This document shows positions 40,746 to 49,964 of a stretch of 64,000 nt of DNA, one piece after another. This stretch comes from Lentimicrobiaceae bacterium (GTDB taxonomy: Bacteria > Bacteroidota > Bacteroidia > Bacteroidales > F082): contig SUWV01000010.1 in the NCBI GenBank assembly GCA_015061315.1, positions 22,615 to 86,614 of the forward strand, in the 5' to 3' direction. The notes under the pieces were generated by a model. It was not told the DNA's origin. It worked only from the letters and a program-made list of their open reading frames with translations, and searched no databases. A program made the position numbers and the translations under genes. Position 1 is the first letter of the stretch. Every line of letters begins with the position of its first letter.

Positions 40746-41794
40746 TGTATCGTTCCGCTTGAGCTGTCGGACGTAGCTCCTGTCACAGACGACAATACGT
40801 TGATTTTACCTTCCATTTTTAAAGTCCCGAGGAATGCGAATATCAGAGCTTCTTTGTAATCGATGATCATTGTGTCGGGAATCACGACCTCGTGTTTGCT
40901 GAGCTCGCTGATACGTTCTACGAGATAATTGTTCTTGGCACCGCCTCCAGTGATGAGCATCTTCGACTTCTCCAACATATCTGTCGATTTAACAATCTGT
41001 GATGCTATATGTTCTGTCGCGGTGGCGAGAATGTCTCTGACGTCTAAGGAAGACTCTTCAATGATTTGATGCTGATATTTCTCGAAGAACTCTCTTCCTA
41101 ACGACTTAGGTGCTTCCTTGTCGTAATAACTGTTGTCGTTGAAAGCCTTTAATAAATCGAGGTTTACCTTTCCCTGACGTGCGAAGCTGCCGTTGTTATC
41201 GTAATCGTAGCCTAATTTATTTGCTAAATAATTAAGCATCTGGTTAGCTATGCAGATGTCGTAGGCTATACGTTTTCCTTCATATTCGTATGATACGTTG
41301 GCGATGCCACCTATGTTAAGGCAGATAGGATAATCGGCGAAGAGATGACGGTCGCCTATTGGCACTAAAGGAGCGCCTTGACCTCCTTTCATGACGTCTT
41401 CGCTTCTGAAATCGTTGACGGTGGTGATGCCTGTAGCCTTGGCTATTTCCTGTCCGTCGCCGATTTGCAAGGTGAAGCCTTCGTCGGGACGATGGAAGAT
41501 GGTATGTCCATGAGATGCTATCAGCTTAGGCTCCAACTCATATTTCTCGATGAAACGTTTTGTTATGGTACCTAGGTATCTGCCATATTCTTTGTCGAGT
41601 TCTTTGAGGTCTTCTGGTTTTTTGTTGAAGGCTTCGGCCAGCTGTTCTTTCCAATATGAGGAGTAAGGCACGTTGCCAGCTTCGACAATCTGGAAGAACC
41701 ATCTCTTGTTGTCGTGGCTGAAATTGACGTATGCTATATCGACGCCGTCGAGCGAGCTGCCCGACATAAGACCTATCACTTTGAAATCTCTCAT
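40739..41794 (-). CDS. anmK: Anhydro-N-acetylmuramic acid kinase
   Basis: A 351-residue kinase that opens and phosphorylates 1,6-anhydroMurNAc during peptidoglycan recycling. It has the N-terminal GLMSGSSLDGVD (8-19), the QIGDGQEIA segment, NIGGIANVS, and a C-terminal ITGGGAKNNYL. Length fits the family. It follows murF by 11 bases, so a wall synthesis and recycling pair shares the operon. Confidence 0.95.
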   Translation of the reverse strand: MRDFKVIGLMSGSSLDGVDIAYVNFSHDNKRWFFQIVEAGNVPYSSYWKEQLAEAFNKKPEDLKELDKEYGRYLGTITKRFIEKYELEPKLIASHGHTIFHRPDEGFTLQIGDGQEIAKATGITTVNDFRSEDVMKGGQGAPLVPIGDRHLFADYPICLNIGGIANVSYEYEGKRIAYDICIANQMLNYLANKLGYDYDNNGSFARQGKVNLDLLKAFNDNSYYDKEAPKSLGREFFEKYQHQIIEESSLDVRDILATATEHIASQIVKSTDMLEKSKMLITGGGAKNNYLVERISELSKHEVVIPDTMIIDYKEALIFAFLGTLKMEGKINVLSSVTGATSDSSSGTIHN

Positions 41795-41805
41795 CTATGC
41801 AGCTA

Positions 41806-43080
41806 TTATAAAAGATTAATGACTTTCTCTAAGCGAACACCACGCGAGCCTTTGACTAATATCTTGCAGCCGCTGATGTCGTTTTCCTTGATATGTTCAA
41901 TAAGCTCATCAATATCGGTATAACTGTCATAAGAGTCATTCACTTTCTTGAACTCCTCGCCGACGAGCATGACATTCTTGAAGTCGAGTTCCTTAAGAAG
42001 CATGATGATTTTATGATGCTCTTCGGCCGACTCATGACCGAGTTCTCTCATATCACCTAATATTAATAGGTGTTCGTCGCCGCTGATGTTTCTGAAGTTT
42101 TTTATAGAATGCGACATGCTTGTAGGATTGGCGTTGTAGGCATCCATCACGATTTCATTCTTATCGGTTTTGATATATTGCGAGCGGTTGTTGGTAGGGC
42201 TGTAGCTCTCCAAGGCTTCTATGATAAGTTCGTCTTCTACGTTGAAATGACGCCCTATTGTTATAGCAGCCATCACATTCTCGCAGTTATATTCACCGAC
42301 GAGCTTGGTCTTGATATTTTTGCCGTTCCATTCAACTTCTAAGAAAGGACTTCTATCTTTAGCCTTTAGCCTTTCGTCTTTAGCCTTATAAACAATCCTG
42401 TCCATTCCTTCCGACAGCTGCATCAACAAGTCGTTGTTGCCATTGACAAACACTTTCGTCTTTTGACTTTCGTCTTTCGTCTTTAAATATTGATATAATT
42501 CGTTTTTGGTTTTTACCACGCCCTCGAAGCTGCCGAAGCCTTCGATATGTGCTTTGCCTATATTGGTTATTATTCCGAAGTCGGGTTGAGCTATGGAGCA
42601 CAGCTGTGCTATTTCTCCTGGGTGGTTGGCTCCCATTTCCACTACGGCTATCTCTGTCTCAGGTCTTATCTGAAGCAATGTCAGCGGTAATCCGAGATGA
42701 TTGTTGAAGTTGCCTTGTGTGTATATGATATTATATTTTTTCGACAGTACGGCTGCTATCAGTTCTTTGGTCGTTGTCTTTCCATTAGTTCCGGTGATAG
42801 CGATGACGGGTATGCCGCATCTTTCTCTGTGCATCTTGGCCAACTGTTGCAATGCTGTCAGGCTGTCATCGACAATGAATAGTCGTTCGTGATAGGGGAG
42901 GTCTTTTCTGTCAGCTACAACGCAGGCTGCTATGTTGTCGTTTGCTACCTGATATGCGAAGTCGTTGCCGTCGAAGTGTTCGCCTTTGAGTGCGAAGAAG
43001 ACGCTGCCATCGTCTATCTTTCTGCTGTCGGTCGTGACGCGGTATTTTTGAGAATAGAGTTTATATATCTGTTCTATCAT
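41806..43080 (-). CDS. murF: UDP-MurNAc-tripeptide-D-Ala-D-Ala ligase MurF
   Basis: A 424-residue Mur ligase adding D-Ala-D-Ala to the wall precursor. The P-loop is GTNGKTTT at 97-104, with VVEMGANHPGEI and DAYNANPTSM further on. Two translated period-7 arrays occur in surface-like regions at about 199-209 (LKTKDESQKTK) and about 231-242 (YKAKDERLKAKD). Nothing is broken, but these look like insertions into the central domain. The stop is 11 bases before anmK. Confidence 0.95.
   Translation of the reverse strand: MIEQIYKLYSQKYRVTTDSRKIDDGSVFFALKGEHFDGNDFAYQVANDNIAACVVADRKDLPYHERLFIVDDSLTALQQLAKMHRERCGIPVIAITGTNGKTTTKELIAAVLSKKYNIIYTQGNFNNHLGLPLTLLQIRPETEIAVVEMGANHPGEIAQLCSIAQPDFGIITNIGKAHIEGFGSFEGVVKTKNELYQYLKTKDESQKTKVFVNGNNDLLMQLSEGMDRIVYKAKDERLKAKDRSPFLEVEWNGKNIKTKLVGEYNCENVMAAITIGRHFNVEDELIIEALESYSPTNNRSQYIKTDKNEIVMDAYNANPTSMSHSIKNFRNISGDEHLLILGDMRELGHESAEEHHKIIMLLKELDFKNVMLVGEEFKKVNDSYDSYTDIDELIEHIKENDISGCKILVKGSRGVRLEKVINLL
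42356..42390. repeat. Period-7 array inside murF
   Basis: Five TCTTTAG/CCTTTAG/CCTTTCG units encode KAKDERLKAKD, a 7-residue repeat. Confidence 0.8.
42452..42486. repeat. Period-7 array inside murF (upstream)
   Basis: Five units ACTTTCG/TCTTTTG/TCTTTCG encode LKTKDESQKTK. Confidence 0.75.
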
Positions 43081-43095
43081 ATTATTTCTTAGACG

Positions 43096-43126
43096 AAAAA
43101 AAAGCCGTCTTTATTTATGACGGCTT
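43096..43126 (-). terminator. Terminator of gldJ
   Basis: A perfect 8-bp stem (43102-43109 with 43119-43126) is followed on the minus strand by eight T. It separates gldJ from murF. Confidence 0.9.
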
Positions 43127-43146
43127 ACATTAGTTAAAACAATTGT

Positions 43147-44580
43147 TTATCTTGTTAATGCGCTGCCAATTTTATTCATGGCACATCTAAAGCCTACAGT
43201 GGCAGAGCTTTCGTCCTCATTCATGAATCGACGTGTTGAAGGACTTAAGTAATAAGGACCGTCAGCCCATGAACCGCCTTTATATACTCTTGATTTGTCA
43301 GATATTAATGTTGTATTGGCATAATCGTACATTTGTCCTGTGTATTTTTCTGGTGACTCGCTGCTGTTATTCCAGTCGCCTTGTATTGTTGAAGCGAAGT
43401 CTCCGTCGTTATAGTTGAGGTTGTATGCGGCCTCACGTTTGGCTCTTGTAGTATCGTTTAGTTCTGTGTTGTCTGAGAATATCTCGCTGTTGTACAGGTT
43501 GCCGCGATAAGGGTTGTAGTCGTCGAAGTCTTCGTATGAAAGAGGACGATATACGTCGAGTACCCATTCTGATACATTACCTGCCATGTTGTATAAGCCG
43601 AAGTCGTTTGGCCAGTATGATATCACAGGAGCTGCAAAAGCTGCACCGTCGTTCAAGCTGCCAGCGAGACCCATATAGTCACCATTGCCTCTCTTGAAGT
43701 TAGCTACGAAAGAACCGATATAATTCGACTCGCTTGATCTCATGCCTTTTGAGTCGCTGTTCCAAGGATATACCTTGCGTTCGACAATGTTTCCGTTTGC
43801 GACATTGCCGACGAGAGCCAATGCTGCATATTCCCATTCTGCTTCAGTGGGAAGTCTGTACTTAGGTAAAAGGAGTCCGTCTTCTACTTTCACTTTACCG
43901 TTGCCTTCGGCTGTCGTGTTTGAAGTGTTGCTGTTGACGGCACTGTTGTATTTGCCTGCTAAATAAGCATCGGTGCTGAAATAATTGTCTTTGGTTTGTT
44001 CTTTGTTGTATGACAAAACGCCAGCGTCAACCAATATCTTTTCATTGACTCTGTCAGAGCGCCATAATGCGTAATCGTTTGCTTGTTGCCAGCTTACGCC
44101 AACCACAGGATAATCTCTATATGCTGGATGACGGAAATAAACTTCTATCATTGGCTCGTTGTACGACATAGAACTGCGCCATACCAAAGTGTCGGGGAGA
44201 GCCTTGGCAATGACTTCCGGATAGTCTTTGTAGACACGTGTCAGCCAATTAACATATTCAAGATAATCTAAGTTGCTGACTTCAGCCTGATCCATATAGA
44301 ATGATGAGACAGTGACATTTCTCGGAGTGTTGTTCCACTCGTAATAGACATTCTCTAAAGTAGAACCCATAGTGAAAGTTCCTCCTTCAATGCCGACAAG
44401 CCCAGGTCCCGTAATCTGCTCCTGAAAATCTGATACGAACATGCCTCCGTTGTCTGGATCGTTATAATCCCATCCTGTTGTTCGTGAAGAAGAAGACTTT
44501 TTATTGAAATTACATGATACCAACAAAACACTAACAAATAACATTGTTAGTAATGACTTAATACTAATTCCTATTCGCAT
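43147..44580 (-). CDS. gldJ: Type IX secretion/gliding lipoprotein GldJ-like
   Basis: A 477-residue lipoprotein (lipobox LLVSC, Cys23) with an FGE-sulfatase/SUMF1 domain over most of its length. Features matching GldJ are TTGWDYNDPDNGG, GPGLVGIEGGTFTMGS, EWNNTPRNV, LPDTLVWR, YFRHPAYRDYPVVGVSW and the closing RVYKGGSWADGPYYL...TVGFRCA. PorK/GldK has a similar domain. The GldJ call rests on these phrases and on the position next to porU and porV, as in Flavobacterium. It would sit in the outer membrane's periplasmic face and support type IX secretion. Confidence 0.85.
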   Translation of the reverse strand: MRIGISIKSLLTMLFVSVLLVSCNFNKKSSSSRTTGWDYNDPDNGGMFVSDFQEQITGPGLVGIEGGTFTMGSTLENVYYEWNNTPRNVTVSSFYMDQAEVSNLDYLEYVNWLTRVYKDYPEVIAKALPDTLVWRSSMSYNEPMIEVYFRHPAYRDYPVVGVSWQQANDYALWRSDRVNEKILVDAGVLSYNKEQTKDNYFSTDAYLAGKYNSAVNSNTSNTTAEGNGKVKVEDGLLLPKYRLPTEAEWEYAALALVGNVANGNIVERKVYPWNSDSKGMRSSESNYIGSFVANFKRGNGDYMGLAGSLNDGAAFAAPVISYWPNDFGLYNMAGNVSEWVLDVYRPLSYEDFDDYNPYRGNLYNSEIFSDNTELNDTTRAKREAAYNLNYNDGDFASTIQGDWNNSSESPEKYTGQMYDYANTTLISDKSRVYKGGSWADGPYYLSPSTRRFMNEDESSATVGFRCAMNKIGSALTR

Positions 44581-44753
44581 TATTATAATTTTTAACTATT
44601 ATCTTAACTGAAAATATGTGATTATATTGCTTTATGTCATTAAAAAAATGTACATAAATTCAATTTGCAATTATACGGATTTTTTTTGAATTATTTTGAT
44701 GAAAATATATTTTTTTAATTGAGATTTCAATAATAAATAACAACTGATTTCGT

Positions 44754-44761
44754 TATATTTG
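44754..44761 (+). promoter_or_regulatory. -7 box for porU
   Basis: TATATTTG 24 bases before the porU ATG fits TAnnTTTG. The 205-base gap to gldJ is AT-rich and I see no other clear signal. Confidence 0.5.
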
Positions 44762-44785
44762 CAAAATAATAATTAGGTATAAAAT

Positions 44786-47700
44786 ATGTATCATAACTAC
44801 TTTAAAATAAAGCTTTTTCTGCTGACTTTCTTTCTATGCATAAACGTCTTTGCGCTGAGGTCTCAAACAGAGACTTCATTTTCGGTAGATATAAAATGGA
44901 ATGGTATCGAAGAGATAATGGTTTATGACGATACTATAAGACGCTTGGCATTTACCAATGCAGTGTATGATGACTTTATGAACGATACTCATCCTCTCTA
45001 CAGATGTTCTTTTCCGATATATTCCGATGATGTTGATGTAAGTCTTTTTGTTGATAATTTAATTTATGAGAAGATGCCTGACGATGAGTCGCTTTTTCTT
45101 AATGCTGCTGTCGATACATTACCTTTATATAATTACTATATCAAAACGTCTCGCGATAACCACAACCTGTGTTTCGAGATAATGCCTTTCTTCAAGAAAG
45201 ATGATGTGTTGATGCGACTACTTTCTTTCGATGTGCATTATTCCTTAAAGAATATTAACAAAAGAAGCGTTTATCATTCGACAGATAATTCTGTTCTCGC
45301 ATCTGGAAAATGGTATAAGATGTCATTGACTTCAACGGGTATGTATAAGATTACATATTCAGAACTTGTCTCAATGGGTGTTTCTGTTGATGCCATAAAT
45401 CCTAAGAATATCAGATTGTATCATAATGGCGGAGGTGTCTTGCCTGCGATAAATAAAGAAAAACGTCACGACGATTTGGTGGAGATTCCTATTTATGTGA
45501 GTGGCGAAAATGATGGTAGTTTTGATGCTGATGATTATATCGTTTTCTATGCACGCGGTCCTGTGACATGGAAAAATGTTAATGGAATTTATGAAAAACA
45601 GCCTAATCCTTATTCGGATTATTCATACGTTTTTATGACGACCGATCTCGGCGAAGGTAAACGTATAGAAAACGCTGCCGTTATAGAAGAAGAGGCTGAT
45701 GTAGTAGTAGATTCTTTTCTCGATTATCAATATGTTGAGAAAGATGAGCAAAACCTTAACAACATGGGAGCTACGTGGTATTTCGATAAGTTTGATGCCG
45801 TATTGTCTAGATCTTATTCTTTTAACTTCCCCAATATCGTCAAGGATAAGAAATGTAACCTTTACGCTGAAGTAGCATCGAGAAATTATTCCAAGTCAGA
45901 CTTCATCTTTAAGGCTAATGGCGTAACGATAAAAAATCTTCCTTCTACCAAAAATGCAAGTACAAGTCTGTATGCCAATATGTTGAATACTGGTGATGTT
46001 AAGTTTAATTCAAACAAAGATAATATTACTATAGATTTGTCTTATTCAAGGACTACATCTTCATCATCGGCATGGCTCGATTATATTTCAATCAATGCCT
46101 GGAGGAAGTTGAAGTTTATGCCAGGCGTTATGATTTTTAGAAATCCAGAGTGTTTTAACGCTGAGAAAATTTATCGTTATGATATAAGCGATGCGTCTAA
46201 GTCGATGCAATTGTGGGACGTGACTGAGCCTACGGAGCCTAAAAAAATACAGCTGCAGTTTTCTTCCAATGTGGCATCGTTTGCTGTTAAAGGCTCGCCA
46301 GAGAATGAATTTGTAGCTTTCGACGGCAGCTCATATAAAACTGTCAACTTCGTTTCCATGGTGTCGAATCAGAACCTCCATTCTAAATATGACTTCGATT
46401 ATCTGATAATAACACATCCTGATTTCTATTCGCAGTCGAAACGTCTTCAAGAAATACATTCCCGTATTGATGATCTTGAGATAGAAATCGTTACCCCTCA
46501 GCAGATATATAACGAGTTTTCATGTGGAGCGCAGGACATCTCTGCTATACGCGATTACATAAAGATGTTGTATAATAAATCTAATAAGCGTTTGAGATAT
46601 GTCCTGCTTTTCGGTGACGCCTCATACGACTTTAAAAACAAGAGTGGTAAGGTTTGTTTCATTCCGTCGTACGAATCTATGGTGTCGTGTTCAAGTGCTT
46701 GTGTCGTGACCGACGATTTCTTTGTGTGTCTCGATGACAATGAAGGCTCCATGGATAATACATCGACAATTGATGTTGCGATAGGAAGAATGCCTGTTAC
46801 TACACAAGAAGATGCTTCTGCAATGATTGATAAAATTGAGAGTTATCTGAGTTTGACTGAAGAAAGTGTTGGGTCGTGGCGCAAGACAATAACTTTTATA
46901 GCTGACGATGACGACACTTATTATATGCATCATGCGGAGCAGTTAGAAAAGATTATAAGAAATAACAGAGGTGATGCCGTTGATTTCGATAAGATATATT
47001 TAGACGCATATCCTCAGATGGCAACATCGAGTGGACAGCGTTCTCCTGAATGTAATGCTGCTATTACAAATCGTGTTGAACTCGGTAGCTCAATCATAAA
47101 CTACATAGGCCATGCTGGAGAAGTGGGCTGGGCTGGCGAAAGAATATTGACAAACGAAGATATATTCTCGTGGCGTAACTCGCCTAAACTTCATCTGATG
47201 ATTACTGCGTCTTGTGAGTTCAGCCGTTTCGATGACCATACGAGAACGTCGGCTGGTGAATACGTCTTTCTGAATCATCATGGAGGTGCTATCGCAATGA
47301 TGACAACTGCAAGAGTGACTTTCGCTTCTCCGAACTACGAATTGATGAAGTTGCTCTATGAACATCTTTTCGATATGGAAGGAGGTGAATTCATCACGAT
47401 GGGAGATATATATTTACACGCAAAACAAGTGGGTGACATCAACTCCAAAGCCTACGTGTATTTCGGTGACCCAGCATTGAAACTCAATTATCCGGAAAAT
47501 ACAGTGGAAATTACATCCATAAACGAACATGATGTAAATGAGACCGATACCTTGAAAGCCTTGCAAACAATCAATATTAAAGGTGTGATTAATGACCCTT
47601 TCGGAACACATTTGTCTGACTTTAATGGCTTGTTACATATCAATATTTATGATAAGGATGTGACGTACAATACTTATGGTAATGAAGCTGAAGTGTTCGC

Positions 47701-48565
47701 TTTTAAGTTAAGAAACAACCTGATATACACAGGTAAGGCTAAGATAACGAATGGTGTTTTCTCTGCTGATTTAACCTTGCCTAAAGATATTAATTACAGC
47801 TATGGTAATGGCTTGATAAGTATGTACGCATATAGCGATAAAGACGATGCTCAAGGTTTTTATTCTAATATTATAGTCGGTGGCTTGAATGAAGATGTTG
47901 TCTTCGATGATGAAGGTCCTGAAATAAAATTATTTATCGACGATGAACATTTTGCTGATGGCTCTATGACAAACGAAAATCCGCTTCTTATAGCATATCT
48001 TAAAGATAACAACGGTATCAATACTTCAAGTGCCGGCATTGGTCACGATATTACGGCTACACTTTCTGGTGCAACAAACAAGACATACAGTCTTAATCAA
48101 TTCTATAATGCACCAACATCAAGCGACGAGTTCGGATCCTTGACATATAAATTATACGACCTTAACGAAGGCGAACATATTTTGACATTCAGAGCTTGGG
48201 ATATATACAATAACTCTAATACAGCAACGATTAGTTTTAATGTAGTTAAAGGCAGAATTATCAATATAGAGAATGTAAGTAACTACCCTAATCCTATGAG
48301 CGACAATACCAATTTCGTTTTTGAACATAATCAGAAAGATAATGAAATCGATATTGTGATAAAAATATATGATGTTATGGGGCAGCTCGTGAGGACTATA
48401 GAAGAAAGTAGTTACGGAACAACGACAAGAAGCGAACCTATACGTTGGGACGGTAAATCGGATAGCGGAGCCTCACTGAAAGCTGGCATATATATGTATA
48501 ATGTGACAATAAAAAATGCACATAATGAAGAAACATCAGGATATTCTAAATTGATAATTAAATAA
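44786..48565 (+). CDS. porU: Type IX secretion system sortase PorU
   Basis: A 1259-residue C25-family protein that cuts the C-terminal signal from type IX cargo and attaches it to surface lipopolysaccharide. A signal peptide covers about 1-27. The gingipain-like catalytic domain has His776 (YIGHAGE) and Cys810 (ITASCEF). It ends with a type A sorting domain starting near NVSNYPNPMSDNTNFVFEH and closing ...SGYSKLIIK, as PorU keeps its own signal. Length fits the family (about 1100-1300). porV follows and gldJ is divergent, a core secretion cluster. Confidence 0.95.
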   Translation: MYHNYFKIKLFLLTFFLCINVFALRSQTETSFSVDIKWNGIEEIMVYDDTIRRLAFTNAVYDDFMNDTHPLYRCSFPIYSDDVDVSLFVDNLIYEKMPDDESLFLNAAVDTLPLYNYYIKTSRDNHNLCFEIMPFFKKDDVLMRLLSFDVHYSLKNINKRSVYHSTDNSVLASGKWYKMSLTSTGMYKITYSELVSMGVSVDAINPKNIRLYHNGGGVLPAINKEKRHDDLVEIPIYVSGENDGSFDADDYIVFYARGPVTWKNVNGIYEKQPNPYSDYSYVFMTTDLGEGKRIENAAVIEEEADVVVDSFLDYQYVEKDEQNLNNMGATWYFDKFDAVLSRSYSFNFPNIVKDKKCNLYAEVASRNYSKSDFIFKANGVTIKNLPSTKNASTSLYANMLNTGDVKFNSNKDNITIDLSYSRTTSSSSAWLDYISINAWRKLKFMPGVMIFRNPECFNAEKIYRYDISDASKSMQLWDVTEPTEPKKIQLQFSSNVASFAVKGSPENEFVAFDGSSYKTVNFVSMVSNQNLHSKYDFDYLIITHPDFYSQSKRLQEIHSRIDDLEIEIVTPQQIYNEFSCGAQDISAIRDYIKMLYNKSNKRLRYVLLFGDASYDFKNKSGKVCFIPSYESMVSCSSACVVTDDFFVCLDDNEGSMDNTSTIDVAIGRMPVTTQEDASAMIDKIESYLSLTEESVGSWRKTITFIADDDDTYYMHHAEQLEKIIRNNRGDAVDFDKIYLDAYPQMATSSGQRSPECNAAITNRVELGSSIINYIGHAGEVGWAGERILTNEDIFSWRNSPKLHLMITASCEFSRFDDHTRTSAGEYVFLNHHGGAIAMMTTARVTFASPNYELMKLLYEHLFDMEGGEFITMGDIYLHAKQVGDINSKAYVYFGDPALKLNYPENTVEITSINEHDVNETDTLKALQTINIKGVINDPFGTHLSDFNGLLHINIYDKDVTYNTYGNEAEVFAFKLRNNLIYTGKAKITNGVFSADLTLPKDINYSYGNGLISMYAYSDKDDAQGFYSNIIVGGLNEDVVFDDEGPEIKLFIDDEHFADGSMTNENPLLIAYLKDNNGINTSSAGIGHDITATLSGATNKTYSLNQFYNAPTSSDEFGSLTYKLYDLNEGEHILTFRAWDIYNNSNTATISFNVVKGRIINIENVSNYPNPMSDNTNFVFEHNQKDNEIDIVIKIYDVMGQLVRTIEESSYGTTTRSEPIRWDGKSDSGASLKAGIYMYNVTIKNAHNEETSGYSKLIIK

Positions 48566-48569
48566 TTAT

Positions 48570-48577
48570 TATCTTTG
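48570..48577 (+). promoter_or_regulatory. -7 box for porV
   Basis: TATCTTTG with a TTG at 48551-48553 (16 bases apart) suggests porV has its own promoter, beyond read-through from porU. Confidence 0.55.
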
Positions 48578-48650
48578 CAGAACTTTTTTCCAATCGTTAC
48601 ATAATAATAGATTAGTCAGTACGTTAATTTTGAAATTATTTATTAAGAAT

Positions 48651-49895
48651 ATGAAAAGAATTAAATTTTTTACTTTGTTGTTTGTGATGCTTTTCGCAGT
48701 CAATGGCGTTAAAGCTCAAGAGAGTGTTGATCAGGTCTTAGGACAAAATTTAGATTATAACGTAATATCTACGGCTGTTCCATTTATGATGATTGCCCCT
48801 GATGCGAGATCATCGGCTATGGGTGATGTGGGTGTATCAACATCTCCTGACGTTTATTCAATGCATTGGAACCCTGCTAAATATGCTTTCATCGAAGAAG
48901 ATTTCTCAGTAGGTTTGGCTTATAGCCCTTGGTTAAGAAAATTAGTCCCTGATATGAATATCGCTTACTTGGGCGTTTCAAAACGTGTGAGCCCTAAGTC
49001 GACAGTAGCAGCTACTTTGCGCTACTTCAGCCTCGGTGATATTATTTTTACTAATGATGATAACTACAATTTAGGAACATATTCACCTAACGAGTGGGCT
49101 ATCGATGTGGCATATTCTCGTAAGTTGGGTAAATACATATCTGGTTCTGTGGCAGGTCGTTTCATATACTCTAATCTTACACAAGGCGTCCAGGATTATT
49201 CAAAAGCTGCTATCTCTGTAGCTGCCGACGTTGCAGTGTATTACACAAGAGACGTTAATTGGTTCAGTGGTTTAGACGCTAACTTCTCATGGGGCGTCGC
49301 TATCACTAACATAGGTTCTAAGATGAATTATAACGAAGCTAACCTGGAAAAAGATTTCATCCCTACTAACTTACGCTTAGGTCCAACCTTGAAATTAGAC
49401 ATCGACGATTATAACTCATTGGCATTCTCCTTCGACTTAAATAAATTATTAGTTCCAACACCTCCTATCTACATGAGAGATCCTGTTACTGGCGCTGTAA
49501 TATTTGAAGATGGTGAGCCTAAAGTAGAATCAGGTAAAGATGATAACGTAGGCCTCGTTCAAGGTATGATACAATCTTTCTTCGATGCTCCAACAGGATT
49601 TAAGGAAGAACTGAAAGAGTTTACTCTCGGTCTCGGCGCTGAATATTGGTATAACAATATCTTCACAGTGAGAACAGGTTTCTTCCACGAAGCTCAGATG
49701 AAAGGTAACCGCCGCTATTTGACATTCGGCGCTGGCTTGAAATATAATGTCTTCACTATCGACGTATCTTATTTAGTACCTGTCAATAATACAGCAACTT
49801 CTGGTACTAACCCTCTCGAAAGTACTTTGCGCTTCAGCTTGACTTTCAACTTAGACAAATGGGGTAATAATACGAAATTGGAAAATGTAAATTGA
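48651..49895 (+). CDS. porV: Type IX secretion system outer-membrane protein PorV
   Basis: A 414-residue barrel protein (LptO family) that shuttles cargo from the translocon to PorU. I take the ATG at 48651, giving a good signal peptide (MKRIKFFTLLFVM... to VKAQ). An in-frame TTG seven codons earlier would only lengthen it. The N-terminal stretch AVPFMMIAPDARSSAMGDVG and the MHWNPAKYAF segment are typical. The C-terminus ends in barrel strands (LRFSLTFNLDKWG). Lies 86 bases after porU. Confidence 0.94.
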   Translation: MKRIKFFTLLFVMLFAVNGVKAQESVDQVLGQNLDYNVISTAVPFMMIAPDARSSAMGDVGVSTSPDVYSMHWNPAKYAFIEEDFSVGLAYSPWLRKLVPDMNIAYLGVSKRVSPKSTVAATLRYFSLGDIIFTNDDNYNLGTYSPNEWAIDVAYSRKLGKYISGSVAGRFIYSNLTQGVQDYSKAAISVAADVAVYYTRDVNWFSGLDANFSWGVAITNIGSKMNYNEANLEKDFIPTNLRLGPTLKLDIDDYNSLAFSFDLNKLLVPTPPIYMRDPVTGAVIFEDGEPKVESGKDDNVGLVQGMIQSFFDAPTGFKEELKEFTLGLGAEYWYNNIFTVRTGFFHEAQMKGNRRYLTFGAGLKYNVFTIDVSYLVPVNNTATSGTNPLESTLRFSLTFNLDKWGNNTKLENVN

Positions 49896-49899
49896 TGTC

Positions 49900-49964
49900 T
49901 AATGACGAAAGTCTAAAGGATAACCATTAGTCATTAGTCATTAGACTTTAGTCTTTCGTCATTA
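49900..49964. terminator. Two-way hairpin from inverted period-7 arrays
   Basis: A 19-bp arm at 49900-49918 pairs with 49946-49964 with one mismatch. The arms are period-7 units (TCATTAG/ACTTTAG/TCTTTCG). It lies between converging porV and the C25 protease and covers the latter's stop codon. It probably stops transcription from both sides. Confidence 0.75.
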
